Assembly: GCA_021654635.1 (NCBI GenBank)
Contig: AP025179.1
Location: forward strand, 4,092,001-4,156,000
Direction of reading: 5' to 3'
DNA from: Mycobacterium kiyosense
GTDB taxonomy: Bacteria; Actinomycetota; Actinomycetes; Mycobacteriales; Mycobacteriaceae
DNA length: 64,000 bases
A program made the translations under genes and the position numbers. Below, piece after piece: positions 52,478 through 61,531 of the stretch. Within the stretch, counting starts at the first letter, position 1; each line of letters begins with the position of its first letter. The notes beneath the pieces were generated by a model. That model was not told the origin of the DNA, did not search any database, and saw only the letters and a program-made list of their open reading frames with translations.

Positions 52478-52683
52478 CCCGACGACGTCGGCGGGCGATC
52501 GGCCCCAAGGAGCGTGGCGATCCGGGCGATGACGGTCGGGTCGGTCACGGTGACCGGCACGTCGTGGCGTTCACACGATGCGGTCAGCCACGCGATGAAC
52601 TCGGGCCGCTCATGAAGGGGCAGCACGCCGGAGTCACTACTGCTAGCGGCGTCTCCCGTCGCGTCACCGGGTGTGCTGGTCAT
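52399..52683 (-). CDS. Small hypothetical protein of the element
   Basis: 94 residues (MTSTPGDATGDAASSSDSG, then HERPEFIAWLTASCERHDVP). The ATG overlaps the rep stop as TAATG, so it is coupled to the initiator gene. The 3' end overlaps the recombinase tail on the other strand. It contains a short helical segment but no recognisable HTH; position suggests a recombination or replication accessory such as an excisionase, which the sequence does not prove. Confidence 0.55.
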   Translation of the reverse strand: MTSTPGDATGDAASSSDSGVLPLHERPEFIAWLTASCERHDVPVTVTDPTVIARIATLLGADRPPTSSGQTRHTGATRSMSRRRAPGVPGAITA

Positions 52684-54310
52684 TATCCGGCACCCGGCAG
52701 CATGGGCGGATTATCCCGTGTGGCGCAGCGGGATTCGGTGATACCAGCGATGCGGGCAGCGATGTGACGCAGGGCTGCGGAGACGACCAGCACCCGGTCG
52801 CCGGCGCTGGCGTGTCCAGCGTAGTCGAACTCCCAGAACACCTCATCGGAGTCGAGCGCCGCGTAAGGCCGCTGGTCGGGGCCGGTCACCGCGCCGCCGT
52901 TTGAAGTTCCGTTTCGTTGCGTTGCGTCTTTCGTTACTTGCTGGCGGGTCCAGGTGGCGCGGGCGGTCCGCAGGGCGCCCAAGGTGGTGGAGAAGTGCCG
53001 GGATTTGGTGGTGATGTGCCCGCGATACCCGAGGGTGTGCCGCCAGCGCCCGATCCCCGCCACCGCGCCACTACCGTGTTCGGCCAGCTCGGCGATGGTG
53101 GCCAAGATGGCCCGCACATGCTCACTGACATCCAAGCCGGTGATCGCTTCGGCGGACAGGCGTCGCGCGGTGATCCCGAAGTCGAGCAACGATTTGGTGA
53201 CGTATTTCGCTGCCAGGGCGGCGACCCGGCGGTGAAAGCCGCGACGATGCGCCTGTTATCGGCCCCCGGTACGGTGGGGATCGTGTGCAGCCGTGCCTGT
53301 TTCGGATGCCAATGCTTGAATGTCGATTTGGGTGCCGAACCGCAAGCGTGCGCACGCCGTCCCGGCGGGGGTCACGCCGCCGGCGGGTATCTCTCGATGC
53401 GGACGCGATCGGCGGCTTGCGAATCAGAGCGGTCAGCTCGGTGGCGGTGATCGGGCATCGACTGCGCCCGGCATCCTGGCCGACTCTGGAACGGGGCTCC
53501 CACCACTCCCGAGGGGCGGCGGGGCCGTCACTGATGTGATCACCTGACGCGGTGGGCCGATCACCGGGTGGGTCGAGGCGGATCAGTGCGTGAATGTGCG
53601 GGATGGCACGCACTTGCAACTCCACCACCTTGACAAAACTAACCCGCACCGAATCCGTAGAAAAGCCAATGGCTTTCAGATGCGCGGTGATGGCGCGTCG
53701 TAGTGCGATGGTTAAGCGCCGCCACAGTTCGGGCAGATGCCACGTGAACAGCACATGCCCGAGATAGTCATAGCAGTCCGCGCACAGTGGCTGACCCACG
53801 ACGGGATCATCAACGGCATGACTCGTGTTGCAGTGCAGCGGGTTTCCGTGTCGGCAGTGCTGTGTCGTGACGCGTGGTGTGCGTGCGTGGCAGGTGGTTC
53901 CGGTAGCGTTGTGCACGGCCCCGTAGCCGGGTGCGGTGAGCGTGGCGAACACCTGCGGACGATCGGCAACCTCAGCAGGTACGTCGTGGTGACCGCCGGC
54001 GGCGCCGGCGTGTACCAGCTGCCAGGTGTCGCGGGCATACAAATCTGCACACGACGGGCAGACGGTGGCGCGACGGTTGCTTTCGCAGCGTCCACACCGC
54101 ATGTTGGCGCCCGGCCGTGTCGGCGCTGACCAGCCTGATCGGGTGGGCGCAGTAGCCGACCGATTCCACCCGCCACCACGACCCGAAACCGGGTGAGGAG
54201 CGGCGCGGCGGCACATCTGGCTGATCACCGCATCCGCATCGATAGTGGTGGGCAGGCCCGGCAGCACGATCACCGGGCCCGGCGTCGTCAAGCTGTTCAC
54301 CGATTTCCAT
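52683..54310 (-). pseudogene. RepSA-like replication initiator, broken
   Basis: The start is MEIGEQL at 54310, overlapping the FtsK stop. Readable blocks in order are GPVIVLPGLPTTIDADAVIS, RCGRCESNRRATVCPSCADL, QVFATLTAPGYGAVHN (the replication initiator motif), VGQPLCADCYDYLGHVLFTW, HLPELWRRLTIALRRAI, and IPHIHALIRLDPPGD (a HUH-like pair of His). The C-terminal half continues in another frame (LRTARATWTRQQVTKD, VSAALRHIAARI). At least three frame changes are required. This is the pSAM2-type initiator for rolling-circle replication of AICEs. It is flanked by the translocase and a small coupled gene. Confidence 0.82.
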
Positions 54311-55688
54311 GTTCGCCGGGGCGCGGTACCCGAAAAGTACGGGCCAAAACGCTGATGTCGCGGTCGGTGACGTGAAAGGCCCGGACCCGTGCCGGGTCGG
54401 CGGTGCCGTCGATCATCACGTAGCCGATCCCCGGGGTGGCATCGGCGATCAGGTCGCATTCGGCGCCGGCATCGCGGGCTCCTTGTCCGAGCACCATCGC
54501 GGTCTGGGTGGCTTCGGTCATGCGCAGCCCGATGCGCACGGTGAACAGTTGGCGCACCGGCAGGGTGTCTTTGGCCGGGTCTTGCACCGCGGCCACCACC
54601 GAAATCCCGACCGCCCGCCCCTGCGATAACAGTGGTGCCTGAGTGTTCGATCTCGGCACGCAGCTTGCGGTCGCTGACATAGGGCGGTCAGCGCGGCAAT
54701 CTCGTCGATGATCACCATATTAGCAGCGGCTCGCCGACAGTGGGGTTGTGCAGTCGGGTGTGCCCGCGCAGCCGGGCGTGGCGCGTGCGTGCATCAGCTC
54801 CACCAGTCGCTGCAGCAGCTCCACGGTGGGTTGCCCCGTGTGATAGCAGAACCGGGTGAACAGCGGTGCGCCGGCGCCGAGTTCCATGCCGCCTTTAACA
54901 CCAGCCGCACCCGCCCGGTTTTCACTTGGGGTGCCAGCCCGGCGATCAGCGACCACAGCACCGAACCCTTGCCCGCTCCGGTGGCACCGGCAACCAGCAG
55001 GTGCTGCCCGAGCACCGGCAACGTCCACCAGCGCCGTGATTCGGTGACCGACCCGCACCGCGCCCAGATCGACCTCAGTGGCCGGGGTTGGCATCGGTAC
55101 CGCGATCGGCTGGCCGAGCACATCACCGCGGCCGATGATGATCCGCAGCTGCCCCGGCGCCGTGGCGCGGATCGTCAACCGCTGCGCACCCCAGGTCGCC
55201 GCCAGCGCGGGGGCGCGTTTTTGCCAGTCAGCAATCGACTGGCCGGTCACCACGCGCAAGCACAGTACGTCGGCGTGGCGGCCGATCCGCACCGACTCCA
55301 CGGCGGGCACCAGCGTGCGCTCACCCAGTTTGGCGGTCAGCCCGTGCAGGGCGCACACCGATGCCCAGTTGCGGTGATACCGCCACCACGCCCAGAACCG
55401 CTGCCGCAGCGGGTTGGTCACCCACCGGCTAAACGATGACGGCTCGCATACCGACCAGCCGACATATGCCGCGATCTCCGCGATGGCGGTCAACACGCCG
55501 GCCCGCGCCCCGTGGCTGACGGTGACCCAGAGCGCCACGATGACCGGGACGCTCAGGACGGGAAACAGGATCGCCCACCACAGTAGCTGTCCGGCGGCTT
55601 TGACTGCCGCCACGATCAGCTCACCGATCCAGTCATCATCGGGTGATGGATTGTTGTTGTGGGGCTTATTGTTTGGGGTATTCGACAT
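54297..55688 (-). pseudogene. FtsK/SpoIIIE (TraSA-like) DNA translocase, broken
   Basis: The N-terminus MSNTPNNKPHNNNPSPDDDW is followed by membrane helices (ILFPVLSVPVIVALWVTVSH and the following AIAEIAAYVGW), as in TraSA. Walker A VAGATGAGKGSVLWSLIAGL and the Walker B-like IIDEIAALTAL lie in different frames from the start; the C-terminal part reads ISVVAAVQDPAKDTLPVRQL. At least four frame changes occur between 54650 and 55050. Such proteins pump double-stranded DNA between mycelial or bacterial cells during AICE transfer. Without repair it cannot be functional. Confidence 0.82.
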
Positions 55689-55702
55689 GACGGCCTGCTT
55701 TC

Positions 55703-56134
55703 ACTGACGACGGAAAAAAGGGAAGGAGTGGGGGTGCCAGCCCGGCAGCCCCGACGCGCTGGTGTGCGCAACTGCCGGGCCGGCATCTTGCTGGCCGGGC
55801 CTGCTGGCCCGTCTTGACGGTCGCCGTGGCGGGGCTGCGGCGGCGGTGATGGATTCGGCGCGATACGATGCCTGAGCGGTCGTCTTGCGACCACGGCAAC
55901 GCCACCAGACTCCGCTACCGCCACCGGCTGGCCGATGCCAGACTTCTGGTTCAATCAACAGCGCATCGCCAGCACTTCGCCGCCGGTGGCGTCCAGGGCG
56001 ATCAACTGCACCTGCCACAGCGCTTGCCCGGTGGCCTTGTCGACGCGTGGTGCCCCGGTGTCGAAATTGGTGCGCTGCTCAGGAACCCGCGTGCACAAGA
56101 ACGTCACGCCGCTCGTGTCGATTCTCAGTTTCAT
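55703..56134 (-). pseudogene. SCO3933-family regulatory-type protein, broken
   Basis: ATG at 56134 opens MKLRIDTSGVTFLCTRVPEQ, then RTNFDTGAPRVDKATGQALW and QVQLIALDATGGEVL, after which a TGA ends the frame near 55955. The rest of the fold (VALPWSQDDRSGI, YRAESI) continues in other frames. This small beta-rich family is found next to the FtsK and Rep genes in actinomycete integrative elements. Its molecular role is not established. Confidence 0.65.
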
Positions 56135-56288
56135 GCCGGTGCTGTCCTTCCTCGTTGTTTTCCCGCGGGTGTGTTCACCCGCCAGACAATGAAGCGCCAT
56201 CCCGCGATGCGCCAGGAAGTGATAGGCAGTGATAGCAGTGATGACCGCAAACGCGCACAGGTTGCTGACCTGCGCTGATATATGCGGC
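56135..56288. promoter_or_regulatory. Divergent control region: inverted repeat and triple direct repeat
   Basis: GCGGGTG-TGTT-CACCCGC (56165-56182) is a short inverted repeat. AGTGATAG occurs at 56218 and 56228, with AGTGATGA at 56237, spaced 10 and 9 bases, i.e. three near-identical direct repeats. They lie between the SCO3933-like gene and the XRE regulator and look like operator or iteron sites. Confidence 0.45.
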
Positions 56289-57503
56289 ATGATCGAAGTC
56301 ATGGCCGCAGCCGACCCGATCCGCGCACTCAACGCGCAGCGGCTCAGCGCTGCCCGCAAGCGCTACGGCTACAGCCTGCGCGAGTTGGCGATCGAGGTCG
56401 AAAACGTCCGCACGCTACGCGGGGATGCCGACCTGCCCACCCAGGAGTCCCTGCGGCAGAAAATCGCCCAGATCGAGCGGACCGGAATGCTCGGCCCGAT
56501 GTGGCGCGAAGACCTCGCCGCGGTGTTCGGCGTCGAACCCGACGAGATCTTCAGCGTGCCGATCACCACCGACCTGCCGCACCCGCTGCTGCTGCAAGTG
56601 CCCGTCGACCGAGACGTAGTGGCCGTCATCGCCGCCCAGCAACATGCCCACATCCGAGCTGAGCACACCTTCGGCCCCCAGCACGCCCGCCCGCTGGTGG
56701 AATCTGATCTGCTCACCATCGAATCCTTGATCGTCCACGCGCCATCACAGGTCAAAGCGGAAATGCGGCATGCTGCCGGGACTACCGCCGAGGTCGCCGG
56801 GTGGATCGCCCAAGATGTCGGAGATCACGCCGCCGCGGAACGATCACCCCACACCGCCGCCTTGCACCTGCGTACGGCCGGCCCGGCATTCAACGCCATG
56901 ATCTTGATGCGCCAATCCAACATTCTCACCCGCACCAACCCCGACCTGGCCGCCGCGTTGGCCGCTGATGCCGCCGAACTCATCGACGGCCACGACGTGG
57001 GCCGTCTGGCCGCCAGCATCGCCCGCCAACAGGCCCTCGCTGAGCTGGCCAACAAGAATGAGCGGGCCTTTCACCGCCACGCCGCCGCAGCCCTCGAACT
57101 CGGTGACCTGCAACCCCACCCGCACGATCATGCGATCTACGCCCACGGCGCCTACGTCGCCAGCGAAATCGCCTCCGGCTACCTACGCATCGGTGACCCC
57201 GACAAAGCAGTAGCGCTGCTCGCCGGGCACCATCACGCCTGGACATCACAACAGCATCGCGACCAGACCGTGGCCGACATGCGACTCCTGCACGCCTGGA
57301 TCGCCACCGGCGAATACCAAAAAGCACTCGCACTGACCGGCACGGCGATCCCGGGCTACCTGGCCGCGCCTTCCCAGCGAGCCAGACGTCATCTGGCCCA
57401 GGCAGGCACCATCGTGCGGGAGCGCCGGCGACGAAACAAAGACTCGATCCTGCAACAGCTCGCCGGCCGCATCAAAAACGCCACCCAAGGAGTCCTCCCG
57501 TGA
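56289..57503 (+). CDS. XRE-family regulator with large helical, TPR-like C-terminal region
   Basis: The ATG at 56289 (or 56301) gives about 404 residues. The helix-turn-helix is at ~15-60 (RLSAARKRYGYSLRELAIEV, then IAQIERTGMLG and LAAVFGVEPDEIF). From ~130 on the protein is a series of Ala/Leu-rich helices (LAAALAADAAELIDGH, RQQALAELANKNERAFHRHA, GYLRIGDPDKAVALLAGHHH) that resemble TPR repeats, as in regulators of integrative elements that bind small ligands or peptides. It is the only large gene of the element with no visible lesion. The stop overlaps the next GTG as GTGA. Confidence 0.82.
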   Translation: MIEVMAAADPIRALNAQRLSAARKRYGYSLRELAIEVENVRTLRGDADLPTQESLRQKIAQIERTGMLGPMWREDLAAVFGVEPDEIFSVPITTDLPHPLLLQVPVDRDVVAVIAAQQHAHIRAEHTFGPQHARPLVESDLLTIESLIVHAPSQVKAEMRHAAGTTAEVAGWIAQDVGDHAAAERSPHTAALHLRTAGPAFNAMILMRQSNILTRTNPDLAAALAADAAELIDGHDVGRLAASIARQQALAELANKNERAFHRHAAAALELGDLQPHPHDHAIYAHGAYVASEIASGYLRIGDPDKAVALLAGHHHAWTSQQHRDQTVADMRLLHAWIATGEYQKALALTGTAIPGYLAAPSQRARRHLAQAGTIVRERRRRNKDSILQQLAGRIKNATQGVLP

Positions 57504-58226
57504 GCCGTCGAGTCATTCCCGACAGCACCAGCACAGACCCCGCAACCGCCCGCCCCGTCGCGGTGCTGCCGGTCGGCTCATTCGAACAGCACGGCCCCTT
57601 ACCTGCCGCTGGGCACCGACACCCTCATCGCCAGTGCCATCGCATCATCAATCAATCAGCACCACAGCGTATTTCAGTTACCACCAGTCATGCCATATTC
57701 GGCTTTTGCTCGCATGAACATGCGTCGCCCGGCACCATCAGCATCAGCGCCACCACCCTGGCCGCGATCGTCGCTGACATCATCGAATCGCTGGCACGCC
57801 AGAACATCGCCGGGCTGATCGTCGTCAACGGCCACGGCGGCAACGCCGTGCTGACCAACGTCGTCCAACAAGCCAACCACCCTGAAGAACCCCGTCAAGG
57901 TTGGGCTCTCGCTCCCAGCCGCGAAGACTGGGCCGAAGCCCGCCGCCGCCGGAATCCACAGCAGCAACCACGACGACATGCACGCCGGCGAACTGGAAAC
58001 CTCCATCCTGCTCGCCGCCCACGCCGACTACCTGCGCGAGGGATGGCAGACCAGCGACCACACCGCCAACGACCGCCGCTACCTGACCAGCCTCGGCATC
58101 CACGCCTACACGCCCACCGGCGTCATCGGCCCCCCATCCCAGGCCAGCGTCGCCAAAGGCAGCAGTGTCCTCGCCCACCTCGGCCGCAACGCCGACACCC
58201 TGATCGGGCTGCTCACCACACGTTGA
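57500..58226 (+). pseudogene. Creatininase-family amidohydrolase, broken
   Basis: A GTG start coupled to the XRE gene. VAVLPVGSFEQHG carries the first metal ligands, then LPLGTDTLIASAIAS (other frame), FCSHEHASPGTISIS, IAGLIVVNGHGGNAVLTNVV, and HAGELETSILLAAHADYLRE, ending with LIGLLTTR at 58226. The E/H/D/H/E metal-binding set of creatininase-type enzymes is present, but the reading frame shifts near 57600, 57700 and 57900. Family members cleave cyclic amides or act in mycofactocin maturation. The coupled XRE partner suggests the two acted on a common signal molecule. Confidence 0.75.
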
Positions 58227-58633
58227 CCAGCAGAACAGACAACTCGGCGGCTACCTCCGGGCTGCGCTGCGCTCCCTTCGCTTCCGTCCGCTGGCGCTCC
58301 CGTCCGCGCCGGTCGCTCCACTGCGCCCTGCGTCCGCCGCCGAGCACCAGTGCCACCAGCCAGTGAATACACCCGCAGCGTTCGTGCCAGCTGCCACCAG
58401 GCCAACGACGCTTGCGCCTATCGCTCCGCGGCCAGCACCTTCACCGCGACCCCGCGTCGGGTTCACCCGCCCGCACGCTGCCGAACACAGTCCCCAACCT
58501 CGCGCGTGAGGAATTTCTGGCTGGTATCGAGTCACACCCCAATAACGCTGTAACGCTCGGCTTCGCCCTGGCACTCATCTTCCGGTAACTGGTCGACGCA
58601 CCGTCGGCCCTCGAACAGTCAGGGAGAGGGCGC
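58227..58633. other. Intergenic region, probable right end of the element
   Basis: About 400 GC-rich bases without a gene I can support. No second copy of the left-junction sequence was found. The DUF417 ribosome-binding site is at the right end. Confidence 0.45.
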
Positions 58634-59135
58634 ATGCCTTTCCGCAAACAATGACACCGTCGATAGGACGTCACTCGACGCAACCCTCACCCGCATCGGA
58701 AGCGCGGTCGCTCGCTACGGACTAGCGCTCGTGATCGGGTGGATAGGCGTTCTGAAATTCACCGCCTACGAGGCGCAAGGGATCGAGCCGCTCGTCGCCA
58801 ACAGTCCCTTCATGAGTTGGTTGTACGAGTTCTTCTCGGTGACGACATTCTCATCGTTACTCGGTGTCGTCGAGGTCACGGCCGCGGTTCTACTGGTGGT
58901 GAAGCCCTGGCTACCGAAGGTCTCCGCCGTCGGTAGCATCGTTTCGATCGGCCTCTTTACGGCCACGATCAGCTTCCTGTTCACGACCCCCGGAGCCATG
59001 GAGTCCGCAGAAGGCGGCTTCCCGTGGTTGAGCATGACCGGTCAGTTCTTGATCAAGGATGTCGCTCTGCTGGGGATTGCGTTGTGGACGCTGGGCGATG
59101 CACTCAGCAGCGCGAAAGTTCGTGACCGTGTCTGA
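58634..59135 (+). CDS. DUF417-family (RclC-like) membrane protein, apparent frameshift near start
   Basis: The ATG at 58634 with GGGAGAGGG upstream is followed by PF and then a lost frame: a CC at 58642-58643 should be a single C. Corrected, the protein runs ANNDTVDRTSLDATL and has about 165 residues with four membrane helices (GLALVIGWIGVLKF, FSSLLGVVEVTAAVLLVV, SAVGSIVSIGLFTATISFL, GQFLIKDVALLGIALWTLG). DUF417 includes RclC, an inner-membrane protein of the E. coli reactive-chlorine response. A flavodoxin-like gene overlaps the end. The sequence is less GC-rich than its neighbours. Confidence 0.78.
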
Positions 59136-59844
59136 CCCAACGCTGGACTTCATCGGACTACGGGCATTGTTCATCAACTGCACTCTCACGCGGACGCCGG
59201 GGGTCAGCAACACTCAGGGGCTCGTCGACGCATCGGCGGGCATCATGGCCAAACATGGTGTGGCCGTTGATGTCGTGCGGGCCATCGATCACGACATCGC
59301 AGTTGGGGTTTGGCCCGACATGCGAGACCACGGGTGGTCGGTAGATGAATGGCCGAGCATCTTCGAGAAGGTGCTTGCCGCACATATCCTCGTGCTCGCA
59401 GGGCCAATCTGGCTGGGCGACAACAGTTCTATCATGAAGAAGGTTCACGAACGTCTGTACGGCGGTCGCAACCCAACCAATGACGCCGGTCAATCCCTGT
59501 ACTACGGCCGGGTCGGCGGTTGCCTCATCACTGGCAATGAGGACGGAGTGAAGCACTGTGCGCAGAACGTTCTGTACACCCTCCAGCACATTGGTTACAC
59601 GATCCCACCGCAGGCTGACGCCGGATGGATCGGAGAAGCCGGACCGGGACCCTCATACCTCGACCCCGGTTCCGGCGGTCCGGACAATGATTTCACCAAC
59701 AGGAATACGACGTTCATGACATGGAATCTGCTGCACTTCGCGCGAATGCTGCGCGACGAGGGCGGCGTGCCCGCCCACGGCAACGACCGACGCGGGTGGG
59801 AGGCGGGGAGCCGATTCGACTTCGCGAACCCAGAGTACCGATAG
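59128..59844 (+). CDS. Flavodoxin-like NAD(P)H-dependent oxidoreductase / reductase
   Basis: A 238-residue flavodoxin-fold protein. The GTG at 59128 overlaps the DUF417 stop; LRALFINCTLTRTPGVSNTQ is the FMN phosphate-binding region, VLAGPIWLGDNSSIMKKVHE the second FMN loop, and GGCLITGNEDGVKHCAQNVL follows. It lacks a membrane segment. Such enzymes reduce quinones or electrophiles. The tight coupling with a DUF417 membrane protein points to a shared redox-stress role, which is inference. Confidence 0.82.
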   Translation: MSDPTLDFIGLRALFINCTLTRTPGVSNTQGLVDASAGIMAKHGVAVDVVRAIDHDIAVGVWPDMRDHGWSVDEWPSIFEKVLAAHILVLAGPIWLGDNSSIMKKVHERLYGGRNPTNDAGQSLYYGRVGGCLITGNEDGVKHCAQNVLYTLQHIGYTIPPQADAGWIGEAGPGPSYLDPGSGGPDNDFTNRNTTFMTWNLLHFARMLRDEGGVPAHGNDRRGWEAGSRFDFANPEYR

Positions 59845-59864
59845 AGTACCGTCGTTAAGCGACC

Positions 59865-60506
59865 ATGATCGCAACGACGGCTTCGGAAGACGAGGGCACC
59901 TTGATCGCCGCGCTTCGTGCGGGCGACGAGGGCGCCTTCGCCCGTCTGGTCGACTGGCACACACCGGCTATGCTGCGGGTGGCGCGTGGGTACGTGCCGA
60001 GTCGAGAGCATGCCGAGGACGTCGTGCAGGAGACGTGGATCGCGCTCCTCAAGGGCTTGGAAAAGTTCGAGGGACGGTCATCCTTGCGTACCTGGCTTTT
60101 CACGGTTCTGGTCAACATTGCCAAGTCCAGGGGTCTCAACGAGCGCAGGCACGTTGACACTCAGATCAAGGCATTCACGGGCGGCACGGTCGACCCCGAG
60201 CGATTCCGTGCTGCCGGCGGCGAGTTGGCCGGGCACTGGAAGGCGACAGAGACGCCGACGCCTTTCCCGGACACTCCCGAAGGCTCGGCTCTGGGCAGCG
60301 AACTCACCGCCATCGCTCAGAGTGGCCTCGATACCCTGCCCGAGCGCCAGCGCATCGTGGTGACGCTGCGCGACATGCTTGGTCTCGATTCCGACGAGGT
60401 GTGTGCACTACTCGATATCAGCGCTGCCAACCAGCGGGTGCTGCTGCATCGCGGCCGTGCGGTGATTCGGCAGACCCTCGAAGATTATCTGAGGGAAGCG
60501 TCGTGA
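59865..60506 (+). CDS. ECF-type RNA polymerase sigma factor
   Basis: A 213-residue sigma factor with region 2 (ARLVDWHTPAMLRVARGYV and the core HAEDVVQETWIALLKGLEKF) and region 4 (LPERQRIVVTLRDMLGLDSD, LDISAANQRVLLHRGRAVI). The linker between them is unusually long (KAFTGGTVDPERFRAAGGEL). The stop overlaps the anti-sigma GTG as GTGA. The neighbouring redox genes are the likely targets. No -35/-10 pair of ECF type could be assigned with confidence upstream of them. Confidence 0.88.
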   Translation: MIATTASEDEGTLIAALRAGDEGAFARLVDWHTPAMLRVARGYVPSREHAEDVVQETWIALLKGLEKFEGRSSLRTWLFTVLVNIAKSRGLNERRHVDTQIKAFTGGTVDPERFRAAGGELAGHWKATETPTPFPDTPEGSALGSELTAIAQSGLDTLPERQRIVVTLRDMLGLDSDEVCALLDISAANQRVLLHRGRAVIRQTLEDYLREAS

Positions 60507-60735
60507 AGCCACTGGACTGCAACGAACTCGTCGAGATGATCACCGCCTATCTCGACGGGTCACTGATTCGAAACGCGGGCCTGGTTCGACGGAGCGTCTG
60601 CTCGATCGGCGATGGTGCGACAACTACCTGCAGCAGTTTCGGGTCACCATCGGCAGGGTCGGCCGGATCCGTGAGGTCGAGCTGGCGCCGGAGTTCCGCG
60701 CGCAGTTGCTCGACGCCTTCAAAGACTGGCGCTGA
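60503..60735 (+). pseudogene. Anti-sigma factor (zinc-finger type), broken
   Basis: A GTG start coupled to the sigma gene: VKPLDCNELVEMITAYLDGS. The frame is lost near 60563-60595; the rest of a ZAS-like protein is readable in the next frame (CDNYLQQFRVTIGRVGRIRE and ELAPEFRAQLLDAFKDWR, stop at 60735). The HxxxCxxC zinc site is degenerate: Arg occupies the His and first Cys positions, leaving only WC. This suggests genuine decay and not a simple base-calling error. If inactive, the sigma factor would be unchecked. Confidence 0.7.
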
Positions 60736-60895
60736 CAGCCCGTTCGAGCACAACGTGACGACATCCGGTCTGGCGAACCGATCTGTGCGCGCCCAATGAG
60801 TGTCGATGACCACGTCGGCTGCTTGTAACGCCTACGCCACCCGCCGACACCACTAGGCATCGACGCAGAAGTCGTCGCGAGGGAGGAACAGGCCA
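60736..60895. other. Gap between anti-sigma remnant and doxX
   Basis: 160 bases holding the doxX ribosome-binding site GGGAGGA. No ORF or repeat of note. Confidence 0.4.
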
Positions 60896-61408
60896 ATGAG
60901 GCATATCGTGATCCATGGCGTCTCCATTACCGCCGGATTCCGGCCGGCGTACCGTCGTGTCTCCGACGTGCTGAACACCCTCGGCTGGTTGCCGAATCTG
61001 GTGCTGCGACTCACCATCGGCTTCATGTTCTTCAGCGGTGCCATCGGCAAGCTCGGCGATCTCACGACGTTCACGCAGATGTTCGCCAACTTGGGCATCC
61101 CCGCAGCTGGATTTCTCGCTCCCCTCACCGCGGTGGTGGAATTGGTTGGCGGTGCGGCATTGATGTTGGGCCTCGGCACCCGCGTCGTGTCACTGGTGCT
61201 GGCCGGGGACATGGTCGGCGCGTTGATCACGGACATCGGCCCGGACCTCGCGCACAAGCACCCGGGTTGGTGGGATTTCCTGAGCAACTTGTTTTATGCA
61301 CCGGAGTGGCTCCTGGTGGGCCTGCTGACGTGGCTGACATGCGTTGGATCCGGCAAGGCCGGCCTGGACGAGCTGGTTAACCGATGCGCGCCGCGTACTG
61401 CGGACTGA
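60896..61408 (+). CDS. DoxX-family membrane protein
   Basis: 170 residues with four hydrophobic helices (LPNLVLRLTIGFMFFSGAIG, GIPAAGFLAPLTAVVELVGG, SLVLAGDMVGALITDIGPDL, EWLLVGLLTWLTCVGSG). ATG at 60896 follows GGGAGGA. DoxX proteins support thiosulfate oxidation, redox homeostasis or sigma-linked stress responses. It is separated from the sigma unit by 160 bases on the same strand. Confidence 0.87.
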   Translation: MRHIVIHGVSITAGFRPAYRRVSDVLNTLGWLPNLVLRLTIGFMFFSGAIGKLGDLTTFTQMFANLGIPAAGFLAPLTAVVELVGGAALMLGLGTRVVSLVLAGDMVGALITDIGPDLAHKHPGWWDFLSNLFYAPEWLLVGLLTWLTCVGSGKAGLDELVNRCAPRTAD

Positions 61409-61531
61409 CCGCCGGTGTGGCCCGATCTGGCGGCCCGGGAGAAGCGCTGCGCAGGCGACTGCGCCGGGCGCGATACGGAAGTTCGGGGTGGCGCAACGGC
61501 CGCCGCTCGTCGCTCGCTTACCGTAGAGGTC

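Larger units (their letters stand above)
51018..58226. mobile_element. Decayed actinomycete integrative conjugative element-like region in a REP13E12-type gene
   Basis: The region contains, in order, a serine recombinase, a small coupled gene, a RepSA-like rolling-circle initiator, an FtsK/TraSA-like DNA translocase, a SCO3933-family protein, an XRE regulator and a creatininase-family gene. The replication, transfer and regulator set matches AICE-type elements of actinomycetes, but with a serine recombinase in place of a tyrosine integrase. The left junction is placed where the DUF222 gene loses homology. phiRv1-type elements also integrate into REP13E12 repeats with serine integrases. The right junction was not found; 58226 marks the end of recognisable element genes. 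Most genes carry several frame breaks. Confidence 0.72.

Noticed and set aside
58227..58633. Small ORFs on both strands after the creatininase gene
   Set aside because: They overlap each other in different frames, are rich in Arg/Pro/Ser, and lack start signals or homology I can name.
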